Assembly (NCBI RefSeq): GCF_009193295.2
Contig: NZ_CP059973.1
Span: forward strand, 2,852,001-2,916,000
Direction of reading: 5' to 3'
DNA from: Bacteroides luhongzhouii
GTDB taxonomy: Bacteria > Bacteroidota > Bacteroidia > Bacteroidales > Bacteroidaceae
DNA: 64,000 bases
The notes under the pieces are model-generated. The model made no database searches, was not told where the DNA came from, and saw nothing but the letters and a program-made list of their open reading frames with translations. Position 1 is the first letter of the stretch. Each line of letters starts with the position of its first letter. Position numbers and translations under genes: made by a program. Shown here in pieces: positions 1 to 8,665 of this stretch.

Positions 1-1
1 G

Positions 2-931
2 ACAGAGACTCCGGTAATAAACAAGATAAAGGATACGGAGGAGTTTGCCATAAACTGTGAAACCGGGTTGAAAAGTTTGATTCGACAGTTGTATAATCAT
101 CCTTCAATAGTAGTATGGGGAGTTTCTAATGAAATAAATTATAGGAAAGGTCCCAATCCGGTTCCGTTGATTGAAAGACTGAATAAATTGGTACATCAGG
201 AAGATCCGACCCGACTTAGTACATTAGCTGCTATGTTTTCAGAAAGACCAACAAATTTCATAACTGATGTTTATTCCAATAATCGTTATGATGGATGGTA
301 TTATAATACTGTGGAAGAGATAGGTACATTTGCTGATAAACTTCATCAGAAATATCCACAACGCTGTATTGGTTTTAGCGAATATGGGGCAGGAGCACAT
401 CCATATCAACATCAGGAAGGAAAAGGGAAACCTGATATTGATGGACACTGGCATCCGGAAGCTTATCAGACCTATTTTCATGAAGGGTATTTGAAAGCTA
501 TACAGCAACGTCCTTACTTATGGAGCACTTCCATATGGGCAGCCTATGATTTTGCTTCAGATAGTCGTAATGAAGGAAACCAACCTGGAATCAATGATAA
601 AGGTTTAATTACTCATGACAGGCAAATAAAAAAAGATGCCTATTATTTTTATAAAGTCAATTGGAATCCGGAACCAATGGTGTATATCTGTGAGCGTCGG
701 TTTACTAATCGTACTCAACCGGAAACTAGCTTGAAACTTTATTCAAATTGCGAAAGAGTGGTTTTGAAACTTAATGGGAAAGAAATTCCATTAGAGAAAG
801 GGGAAAATCATGTATACTTATCCGGGAAAATCACTTTAAAATCCGGAGTAAATAATGTAGAAGCTTATGCTTATCAGGAAGATAAGCAGCTTGAAGATAA
901 AGTTGTTTGGTATTATTTATCTGAAAAATAA
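2..931 (+). CDS. GH2 glycoside hydrolase, C-terminal part (5' end outside window)
   Basis: The reading frame is open from base 2, so the first ATG/TTG inside it is not the real start and the N-terminal sugar-binding and immunoglobulin-like domains lie to the left of the window. What remains is the GH2 TIM barrel: an NHPSIVVWGVSNEI segment carries the acid/base Glu (codon 131-133), and an IGFSEYGAG segment carries the nucleophile Glu (codon 380-382). A small beta-rich C-terminal domain follows, as in many Bacteroides beta-galactosidase-like GH2 proteins. It lies 11 bp ahead of a second GH2 and is probably part of the same operon. The GH2 assignment is firm; the sugar (beta-galactoside, beta-mannoside or beta-glucuronide) cannot be told from this fragment. 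Confidence 0.9.
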   Translation, partial: TETPVINKIKDTEEFAINCETGLKSLIRQLYNHPSIVVWGVSNEINYRKGPNPVPLIERLNKLVHQEDPTRLSTLAAMFSERPTNFITDVYSNNRYDGWYYNTVEEIGTFADKLHQKYPQRCIGFSEYGAGAHPYQHQEGKGKPDIDGHWHPEAYQTYFHEGYLKAIQQRPYLWSTSIWAAYDFASDSRNEGNQPGINDKGLITHDRQIKKDAYYFYKVNWNPEPMVYICERRFTNRTQPETSLKLYSNCERVVLKLNGKEIPLEKGENHVYLSGKITLKSGVNNVEAYAYQEDKQLEDKVVWYYLSEK

Positions 932-942
932 AATAGAATGCT

Positions 943-2766
943 ATGAGAGAACATTTAAAAATGACCTGGGTGGTCGCATCCTTACTGTGGGTGCTATTTC
1001 CTTTGGGGCAGACTGTGTCTGCACAAAGTAATTCGAAATTGACTCCTCTTATCCAGAATGTATATGGGAGGAAAACGATTTCATTGAATGGTACTTGGAA
1101 CTATTTGTTAGACCAGTTGGAGGTGGGATATTATAATTATCGCCGTACGCCCGATCCTAACGGGTTCTTCAAAGATCCGCTAGTGGATAACATTACAGCT
1201 TACAAGGAATATGATTTTGATTCAGCACCAGTAATGGCAATTCCGGGAGACTGGAATACATGGGAAGACCGTTTCTTTTTTTATGAGGGAACGATGTGGT
1301 TTAAGCATAAATTTCTTTATAAAAAAGCGGATAATAGAGTTTTTCTTTATTTGGGAGCAGTGAATTATGAAGCAAAAGTTTATTTGAACGGTACAAAAGT
1401 CGGTGAACATATCGGTGGATACACACCCTTCAATATGGAAGTGACCGAACAAATAAAAGATGGAGAAAACTTCGTGGTAGTGAAAGTTGATAATAAACGT
1501 ACTGCTGAAGGAGTGCCGACATTGAATTGTGACTGGTTTAATTTCGGTGGAATAACACGTGATGTTATGCTGGTGGAAGTTCCGCAGACATATATCAACA
1601 GTTATTATATACAGCTTAAGAAAGGCAGTAAAGACACATTGTCCGGTTATGTGAAGATAAACGGAACAGCAACTTCTGAAAAAGTACAATTGGAAATTCC
1701 CGAACTGAAAATAAAGAAGGAACTGATTACAGATGCTAACGGATACGCTTTTTTTGAAATAAAGGCAAAACCAATCTTATGGAGCACGGAAAAACCTTAT
1801 TTGTATCAAGTGTCTTTGAGTACAAATACTGACAAAGTAGTAGATGAAATAGGTTTCCGTACAATTGAGACAAAAGGACGTCAGATTCTGCTCAATGGCA
1901 AACCGGTATTTCTGAAAGGAATCAGTATTCATGAGGAAGCTCCTTTCCGCTCCGGCCGTATTTGTTCGGAAGAGGAAGATCTGACACTGTTGAACTGGGC
2001 AAAAGAGCTTGGATGCAATTATGTCAGATTGGCACATTACCCTCACAATGAAAAGATGGTTCGTTTGGCCGAAAAGATGGGGTTAATGGTTTGGTCAGAG
2101 ATTCCGGTTTACTGGACTATTCAATGGGAAAACGAGGATACCTATCAGAATGCCCACAACCAATTAATGGAAATGATTGAGAGGGATCAGAACCGGGCGG
2201 CGGTTATTATTTGGTCAATAGCCAATGAAACACCTCATGGAGATGCCCGTGACCGGTTCTTGTCTAATTTGGCAAAAGCAGCTCGTGAAAAGGATAACTC
2301 ACGTTTATTAAGTATGGCGATGGAACGTTCGGATAAATCGGCTACGGTACTTTCCATTCAGGATAAGATGAGTGAATATGTAGATATAATTTCTTGTAAC
2401 CAATATTTAGGATGGTATGATGGGTTGAATGAAAAAATTGATCGTGTACGTTGGGAGGTAGATTATGAAAAGCCTTTGATATTTAGCGAAATGGGTGGAG
2501 GTGCTGTTGCCGGTTATCACGGTGATAAAACGCAGATTTGGACCGAAGAGTATCAGGAGGAACTTTATAAAAAAACGTTGAAAATGATTGATGAACGGAT
2601 GCCGCCGGTAGCAGGTATTTCTCCTTGGATATTGATGGACTTCCGTTCTCCGAGGCGATTGCTTCCACAGATTCAGGATGGATTTAATCGGAAAGGGTTG
2701 ATATCTAATCGTGGGCAGAAAAAGAAGGCTTTCTATATACTTCAGGAGTGGTATAGAAATAAGTAG
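943..2766 (+). CDS. Secreted GH2 enzyme, beta-glucuronidase-like
   Basis: This 607-residue protein has a signal peptide ending near VSAQ (about residue 28), a jelly-roll sugar-binding domain (about 40-215), an Ig-like middle domain and a GH2 TIM barrel. The acid/base is Glu429 in SIANE and the nucleophile is Glu516 in IFSEMGGG. Near the C-terminus FNRKG (Asn582, Lys584) occupies the place of the N-x-K motif that recognises the carboxylate in beta-glucuronidases, and the total length fits that group. This points to removal of a uronic acid, but some non-glucuronidase GH2 proteins may carry similar residues. It follows the partial GH2 gene by 11 bp and precedes susC by 42 bp, so it is likely periplasmic and co-expressed with the uptake genes. 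Confidence 0.88.
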   Translation: MREHLKMTWVVASLLWVLFPLGQTVSAQSNSKLTPLIQNVYGRKTISLNGTWNYLLDQLEVGYYNYRRTPDPNGFFKDPLVDNITAYKEYDFDSAPVMAIPGDWNTWEDRFFFYEGTMWFKHKFLYKKADNRVFLYLGAVNYEAKVYLNGTKVGEHIGGYTPFNMEVTEQIKDGENFVVVKVDNKRTAEGVPTLNCDWFNFGGITRDVMLVEVPQTYINSYYIQLKKGSKDTLSGYVKINGTATSEKVQLEIPELKIKKELITDANGYAFFEIKAKPILWSTEKPYLYQVSLSTNTDKVVDEIGFRTIETKGRQILLNGKPVFLKGISIHEEAPFRSGRICSEEEDLTLLNWAKELGCNYVRLAHYPHNEKMVRLAEKMGLMVWSEIPVYWTIQWENEDTYQNAHNQLMEMIERDQNRAAVIIWSIANETPHGDARDRFLSNLAKAAREKDNSRLLSMAMERSDKSATVLSIQDKMSEYVDIISCNQYLGWYDGLNEKIDRVRWEVDYEKPLIFSEMGGGAVAGYHGDKTQIWTEEYQEELYKKTLKMIDERMPPVAGISPWILMDFRSPRRLLPQIQDGFNRKGLISNRGQKKKAFYILQEWYRNK

Positions 2767-2808
2767 TAAGTATGTATTTTCTTTGATTAAATAACCAAAA
2801 GTAGTATT

Positions 2809-5800
2809 ATGAAAAAAGTATCGTATGTATGTTCGTGCTCTTTCTCTCTGTTGCTGGCTGTGTTACCATTGCAACAGACCATGGGAGAACAGGTAAACAA
2901 GGCAGAGATGTTGGCTATACAGAATGTCCAGCAACAAGTGCGAAAAATTACCGGTCAGGTGGTGGATGACAAAACCGGTGATCCGTTAATAGGCGTGAAT
3001 GTGAAAGTGAAAGGAACTACTACAGGAACAATAACAGACATAGACGGTCAGTTTACGTTGATGGTTACGGCTAAAAATCCGGTCATTATTGTTTCTTATA
3101 TAGGATATTCACAGCAAGAACTGACTGCATCCGGAAGTCAATTGAATATAAAATTGAAAGAAGATGCGATGGCGTTGGATGAAGTCGTGGTAGTTGGATA
3201 TGGTGTACAGAAAAAGAGTTTGGTGACAGGTGCTATTGCTTCCGTCAAGGGAAGTGAACTGGAAATGACTGGTATCATGCGTGCCGACGATGCTCTACAA
3301 GGAAAAACTCCGGGAGTGCAGATTATATCTAATAGCGGGCAGCCGGGAACTTCAACTTCCATTCGTATTCGCGGTGTCGGGACGAATGGTACGGCACAGC
3401 CTATCTATATAGTTGATGGAATGGCTGTAGGGGATATTGAATACTTGAATCCTGCGGATATTGAATCTATTGAAGTACTGAAGGATGCCGCATCATCAGC
3501 TATTTATGGAGCTCGTGGTGGTAATGGTGTAATCCTTGTAACTACAAAGAAAGGAAGTGAAGGTAAAACCTCGGTTACTGCCAATTTCTCTTATGGCATC
3601 CAAAATATAGCTAGAAAAATAGATGTTTTGAATGCGAAAGAATACTGTATTTTGCAAAATGAAGCGGCACAGAATGGCGGACAGCCATTGCCTTTTACAA
3701 ATGAGCAAATAGCTAAGTATAACAAAGGTACCGATTGGCAAGAAGCCGTGCTTTATCGCAATGCTCCTACTATGCAGGCACAAGTTTCTCTTTCTGGCGG
3801 AGATAAAAACGGTTCTTTCCTGACTTCCGCTTCTTATTTCAATCAGGATGGTATTCTAGCTAAGGGAAAGTCAAATTTTAAACGTATTACTGTTAACTTG
3901 AATTCTGAACGTCGTTTCTTTGACGGGCATTTGAAAATTGGCGAGAACGTATCTATTTCTAAAGTAGATAGACAGTCTATTACCCAAAATAGCTTGACTG
4001 CCGGTCCATTGGTAAGTGCATTGAATATGGATCCATTAACTCCGGTCTATGATTCTAAAAACGACGACCCACTTTATGGTGGATTTGGTTCGTCGAAATA
4101 TGTATCTCAAGAGATTGTTAACCCGGTTGCCCGAATCTATTTTTCACACGGAAACTCTAATTATTTTAAATTGATAGGGTCGGCTTTCGCTGAAATCAGC
4201 TTTCTGAAAGATTTTAAGTATCGCTTTTCTATCGGAACGGAGCGGACATGGAATGTTTCTTATGGTTATACCCCTTTATATCGGTTGAATTCCACTACTG
4301 GAAATACAGAACATAATGGAGCTAATCAAAGTATGTCAAATAACTGGTCTATGAATTATGAGAACGTGTTGAATTGGGGACATGTTTATGGATTGCATAA
4401 TGTTTCGGCTTTGATCGGTACTAGTTATATAGATGAATCCGGTACGCGTGTTTCCGGTAGCCGTAATGATTTGATTATAGATGATCCGAAATATGCATGG
4501 GTGAGTATGGCAACTTCTTCATCCCAAGGAGCTTCAGGAGGTATGGATGATCCGCATCGCTTACTTTCATATTTTGGTCGTGCCAATTATTCGTATGACG
4601 ATCGTTATATGATGACATTTACCATTCGTCGGGATGGATCTTCACGTTTCGGTCCCAATAACCGGTTTGGTACGTTTCCTTCGGTATCTGTCGGATGGAA
4701 TTTGATGAATGAGCGTTTTATGTCGGGAGTGAAGTGGCTGGATGCCTTGAAACTGCGTGCAAGTTGGGGACGCAATGGTAATGAACGTATTGGTGATTTT
4801 CAATACATGTCCACAATATCGACTTATGGAATTGGATATATATTTGGAAGTCAGGTGGATGGACAATCTATATCTACAGGTGCAGCTCCCACTAAAGTGG
4901 AAAGCCCTGATTTGAAATGGGAAACGATTGAACAAACCAATATTGGTATAGATGCCGTCCTATTTGGCAGTTTGACTGTAAATCTGGATTATTACCGTAA
5001 AAACACAAAAGATTTGTTGTTAACTACTCCTACTCCGTTGTTTTTGGGTAACTCTTTCCCGACAACGAATGCGGGTGCGGTACGCAATGAAGGTTTTGAA
5101 GCATTTGTAAGCTATAAGAAGAAAATAGGTAAACTGAATATGACCGTAAGCGGTAATATGGCTTATAATAAAAATGAAGTAACTTATGTGGGTACGGATA
5201 CAAAGGTAGTGACCGGCACATCAATGCAGGGGATGGTAGGAACGATCACTCGGATGGAAGAAGGGCATCCATTGGCTTATTTCTGGGGATATCGGACGTT
5301 AGGTATTTTCCAGAATCAAGATGAAGTAAATGCGTATGTTCATGTGAATGAGGATGGGACAAAACAATTGATTCAACCGGATGCTAAACCGGGAGATTTC
5401 CGTTTTCAGGATACTAATGGTGACGGACAGATTACCGATGACGACCGTCAGAATTTGGGTAATCCATATCCTGATTTTACGTATGGTTTCAATCTCAACC
5501 TGGAGTATAGAGGGTTCGATTTGACAATAAACACTAGTGGAACAGTTGGCAATAAGATTTTCAGTGTACTTCGTCGAATGGATTTGCCTGCATCCAATTA
5601 TCCGTCTTGGGCTTTAGGGCGTTGGCATGGTGAAGGCACATCAAATACGATTCCGAGAGTAACTACCGAAGATAATAATGGTTCTTGGACGAAACCGTCG
5701 GATTTCCATGTAAAAGACGGAGACTACTTTAGGATAAGGAACATTATGTTGGGATATACAACGAAACGATTGAAGAATTACTACATCGAAAGTCTTCGTG

Positions 5801-5949
5801 TCTATGCTTCAGTCAACAATCTGTTTACATTCACCAAATATGACGGATATGATCCGGAGATTGGTGGCGGAGTAATGAGCACAGGTGTAGATAGTGGAGT
5901 ATATCCACATCCGAGAACGATTTCTTTTGGTATTAATGTTACATTCTGA
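2809..5949 (+). CDS. SusC-family TonB-dependent glycan transporter
   Basis: This 1046-residue outer-membrane protein has a signal peptide, a carboxypeptidase-D-like regulatory domain (about 47-118, starting ITGQVVDDKTG), a TonB box-like DEVVVVGYG at about 124-132, a plug domain (about 135-250) and a long beta-barrel ending in the aromatic GINVTF typical of outer-membrane proteins. It has no STN domain, so it is unlikely to signal through an anti-sigma factor; a regulator of another type should lie outside the window. It imports oligosaccharides bound by the SusD encoded 15 bp downstream. The substrate is inferred from neighbours (GH128 and GH3) to be a beta-1,3-glucan-type oligosaccharide. 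Confidence 0.96.
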   Translation: MKKVSYVCSCSFSLLLAVLPLQQTMGEQVNKAEMLAIQNVQQQVRKITGQVVDDKTGDPLIGVNVKVKGTTTGTITDIDGQFTLMVTAKNPVIIVSYIGYSQQELTASGSQLNIKLKEDAMALDEVVVVGYGVQKKSLVTGAIASVKGSELEMTGIMRADDALQGKTPGVQIISNSGQPGTSTSIRIRGVGTNGTAQPIYIVDGMAVGDIEYLNPADIESIEVLKDAASSAIYGARGGNGVILVTTKKGSEGKTSVTANFSYGIQNIARKIDVLNAKEYCILQNEAAQNGGQPLPFTNEQIAKYNKGTDWQEAVLYRNAPTMQAQVSLSGGDKNGSFLTSASYFNQDGILAKGKSNFKRITVNLNSERRFFDGHLKIGENVSISKVDRQSITQNSLTAGPLVSALNMDPLTPVYDSKNDDPLYGGFGSSKYVSQEIVNPVARIYFSHGNSNYFKLIGSAFAEISFLKDFKYRFSIGTERTWNVSYGYTPLYRLNSTTGNTEHNGANQSMSNNWSMNYENVLNWGHVYGLHNVSALIGTSYIDESGTRVSGSRNDLIIDDPKYAWVSMATSSSQGASGGMDDPHRLLSYFGRANYSYDDRYMMTFTIRRDGSSRFGPNNRFGTFPSVSVGWNLMNERFMSGVKWLDALKLRASWGRNGNERIGDFQYMSTISTYGIGYIFGSQVDGQSISTGAAPTKVESPDLKWETIEQTNIGIDAVLFGSLTVNLDYYRKNTKDLLLTTPTPLFLGNSFPTTNAGAVRNEGFEAFVSYKKKIGKLNMTVSGNMAYNKNEVTYVGTDTKVVTGTSMQGMVGTITRMEEGHPLAYFWGYRTLGIFQNQDEVNAYVHVNEDGTKQLIQPDAKPGDFRFQDTNGDGQITDDDRQNLGNPYPDFTYGFNLNLEYRGFDLTINTSGTVGNKIFSVLRRMDLPASNYPSWALGRWHGEGTSNTIPRVTTEDNNGSWTKPSDFHVKDGDYFRIRNIMLGYTTKRLKNYYIESLRVYASVNNLFTFTKYDGYDPEIGGGVMSTGVDSGVYPHPRTISFGINVTF

Positions 5950-5963
5950 TAAAGGATACGATT

Positions 5964-7619
5964 ATGAAGAAAAATAATATATTTAAAATATCGATATTGG
6001 CTCTGACGTTGGGAGTGACAACGGCATGTGGCGATTTACTGGATTTAGAACCTCCAATGAAGCAAGTGACGGGTAATTTCTACCGTGATCAGAAGGATGC
6101 TTTTCAGGCTTTGACTTCTGCCTATAATATATTGTCTTGGAGTGCTCCTAGTACAGCGTCCGGTAGTCCGCAGAACTGTGCTTTCGAATTGGTTAGCGAA
6201 ATTTTGGGTGACGCTTGTTATGCGGGTGGAGCGAATGCAAATGATATACCAGCTACGGTACGTATTGATCGTTTTGATATTCGTGTCAGCGATCCTGCTC
6301 CCGAAGCTCTGTGGAGTAAATATTTTACAGGAATCTATCGTGCAAATCAGTTGTTGGTGAAGATTGACCAGATTAAATTTGCCGATGAAGATTTGCGTAC
6401 CCGCTATAAGGCAGAAGCATTATTCTTACGTGCTAATTATTATTTTGACTTGGTTCGTTTGTATGGAAATGTGCCTTTGATTTTGACTCCGCTAACTCCT
6501 GCCGACTATGCGCAACAGCAGGTGGCTCCGGAAGTGATCTACTCACAGATTGCGGAAGATTTGGTAACAGCTATCAATGCAAAGAATTCACAGGGGGAAT
6601 ATAGTCTTCCGGTATCTTCTATGCAGTTGGATGCGGCGGATAAAGGACGAGTTACTAAAGCAGCCGCTCAATCGTTGTTGGCGAGGGTTTGGTTATATTA
6701 TACTGGATACTATAATCAGAATCAGTTGCCGGGAGTCAGTTCACAGGAGATGATTGGTTATGTAGAAGATGTAATAGAAAACAGTGGGCATGACCTGATG
6801 GCGGGCGCTTATGACAGGGCACAAATTGATGCGGCTAAGGCATCTCCTTTGTTTGCGGTAGCTAATAAGAATAATATAGAAGGAGTTTTTGAAATACAAT
6901 ATACCGATTTGTCTAAATGGGGTGATTGGAAGAACCGTCAAGGCTGTTTGGGCAACCAAGCCATCATACTTTGGGGGATGCGTGATGTTGGAGGAGCATA
7001 TGCTGCTGGATGGTCTTTTGCTCCGGTAAGTAAAGTTTTGTTTGATCGTTTTGATCCTGCTGATCCGAGACGTTATGCAACATTTATCAATGCAGAAACT
7101 AAAGTCGGTGATAATGACGGAGAAGGTCTAAAGTATACTAAGGGATTCCAGAATACTGGATATTTCAATCGTAAATTTACTCCCCTCACTGCGAATAATG
7201 GACGTTATGGCGGTTCAAGAGAGTTGAATTACCGCAACAATTATCCGATGATTCGTTTTGCAGATGTACTGTTGATGGGAGCAGAACTGGAGTTACTTTA
7301 TGGAGATAAGGCGAAAGCACTGAGTTATTATAAGCGAGTACGTGAGAGAGCGATGGGAGTAGGAAGTGTAACTATTTCTCAAAATCAGTTAACATTAGAT
7401 TTGATTGATAAAGAACGCATATATGAGTTGTCTTTGGAAGGACATCGGTATTGGGATATTCTCCGTCGTGGTCAGGATTATGCGGAAAGAACATTGACTA
7501 ATGGAGAGTTGAATGAATTTAAAGTGACATACAACAAGGAAAGAGCCGGATTATTCCCAATCCCTCAATATGATATAACTCAGTCGAAAGGGTCATTAAA
7601 ACAGAATCCGGGATATTAA
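5964..7619 (+). CDS. SusD/RagB-family glycan-binding lipoprotein
   Basis: This 551-residue lipoprotein has a short hydrophobic leader and a lipobox ending at Cys22 (TACGDLLDLEPP). The SusD fold is shown by the N-terminal segment TGNFYRDQKDAFQALTSAYN, by helical tetratricopeptide-like repeats such as KAEALFLRANYYFDLVRLYG, and by the C-terminal RIYELSLEGHRYWDILRRG followed by a FPIPQYDITQSKGSLKQNPGY ending that is characteristic of the family. It caps the SusC barrel at the cell surface and delivers glycan. It is 15 bp after susC and 20 bp before the next lipoprotein gene, which indicates one operon. Confidence 0.96.
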   Translation: MKKNNIFKISILALTLGVTTACGDLLDLEPPMKQVTGNFYRDQKDAFQALTSAYNILSWSAPSTASGSPQNCAFELVSEILGDACYAGGANANDIPATVRIDRFDIRVSDPAPEALWSKYFTGIYRANQLLVKIDQIKFADEDLRTRYKAEALFLRANYYFDLVRLYGNVPLILTPLTPADYAQQQVAPEVIYSQIAEDLVTAINAKNSQGEYSLPVSSMQLDAADKGRVTKAAAQSLLARVWLYYTGYYNQNQLPGVSSQEMIGYVEDVIENSGHDLMAGAYDRAQIDAAKASPLFAVANKNNIEGVFEIQYTDLSKWGDWKNRQGCLGNQAIILWGMRDVGGAYAAGWSFAPVSKVLFDRFDPADPRRYATFINAETKVGDNDGEGLKYTKGFQNTGYFNRKFTPLTANNGRYGGSRELNYRNNYPMIRFADVLLMGAELELLYGDKAKALSYYKRVRERAMGVGSVTISQNQLTLDLIDKERIYELSLEGHRYWDILRRGQDYAERTLTNGELNEFKVTYNKERAGLFPIPQYDITQSKGSLKQNPGY

Positions 7620-7638
7620 CTATTAAAGAAGAAAAACT

Positions 7639-8652
7639 ATGATAAGAAATAAATATGTATATATTGCCTTAGCTGTCATACCATTTTTTAGCAGCTGCTC
7701 TCCGGACGACCGGATGGGCTTGGAGGAACCTATTCAGGATTTGAAGATTATTGTTATTCCGGGAGAGCGACCTAACACATATACCTTCAAGACTACTCCT
7801 GCCGATGTAATCGGATTTTGGGATTTAGGTAATGGAGCTGTTGCCAACGGAGTAAGTTCCGTGGAAGGAGAATATCCTTTCCCCGGCAATTATTCGATAA
7901 CATTGAAAGCCTTTGGACAAGGAGGACAGACTAATCCGGTTTCTATTACCCTTCCTGTGATAAAGAGTAATTATGATTTATTGAGTGATCCTATTTATGA
8001 AAAGTTGACGGGCGGAATTAATAATGAAGCCGGAAAAATTTGGGTTGTTGATTCTTTGCTTCCGGGACATCTGATTAAAAATCCCCAGAAAGGTGGGAAT
8101 GGTGATTGGGCAGCTCAAATAGCCGGACATCTGAATCGTGCAAACAATAAAACCGGTGGTGGTATGTATGATGATGAGATCACTTTCAAGTTGACAGATA
8201 AGGACGGGCCGGCTTTTATTTATAAGAACAATGGTTCTTGTTGTGCTGCCTCCAATCCTATTTCAGCTGGTAATCCGGATGCTGGTGCGGGGCTCTATTC
8301 TTTGTTAGTCAAAGATCCTGCTTGGAGAACCACTCGGGCGGATAAGATTTCCGCTATATATCCCGGAGGTTGTGGTGATTATCTTGTCCAATGCACTCCC
8401 CCTGAAAAAATGACATGGACAATTGTAAAAGATGGTGCCGGTAATTATTCGCTTGTATTACCTAAAACGGCAGATGGCAATGGTGGTTTTCTCTTCTATT
8501 TTACAGACTGGAGTGCTTCCTATCAGATAAAGTCGATAACGGATGATAAGATGGTTGTTTGGAAGAGTTGTCTGGATGGTGCCACTCGTCAGATTGTGAT
8601 GATACGTAAGGGCTGGATTGATCCGGAAGCGGCAACAGAGCCTGCCAATTAA
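7639..8652 (+). CDS. PKD-like surface glycan-binding lipoprotein (SusE/SGBP position)
   Basis: This 337-residue lipoprotein has the lipobox FFSSCSPDD near residue 20. An N-terminal PKD-like domain (about 30-110, with FWDLGNGAVANGVSSVEGEY and PGNYSITLKAFG) is followed by a beta-rich domain of about 210 residues with many Trp and Gly residues and a CCAAS pair of cysteines. In PULs the gene after susD commonly encodes an extra surface glycan-binding protein, and the PKD-then-binding-domain layout fits that. No catalytic motif is seen. The call rests mainly on position, the lipobox and the PKD-like domain; the binding domain itself was not recognised. Confidence 0.72.
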   Translation: MIRNKYVYIALAVIPFFSSCSPDDRMGLEEPIQDLKIIVIPGERPNTYTFKTTPADVIGFWDLGNGAVANGVSSVEGEYPFPGNYSITLKAFGQGGQTNPVSITLPVIKSNYDLLSDPIYEKLTGGINNEAGKIWVVDSLLPGHLIKNPQKGGNGDWAAQIAGHLNRANNKTGGGMYDDEITFKLTDKDGPAFIYKNNGSCCAASNPISAGNPDAGAGLYSLLVKDPAWRTTRADKISAIYPGGCGDYLVQCTPPEKMTWTIVKDGAGNYSLVLPKTADGNGGFLFYFTDWSASYQIKSITDDKMVVWKSCLDGATRQIVMIRKGWIDPEAATEPAN

Positions 8653-8665
8653 TTAACCTATAAAA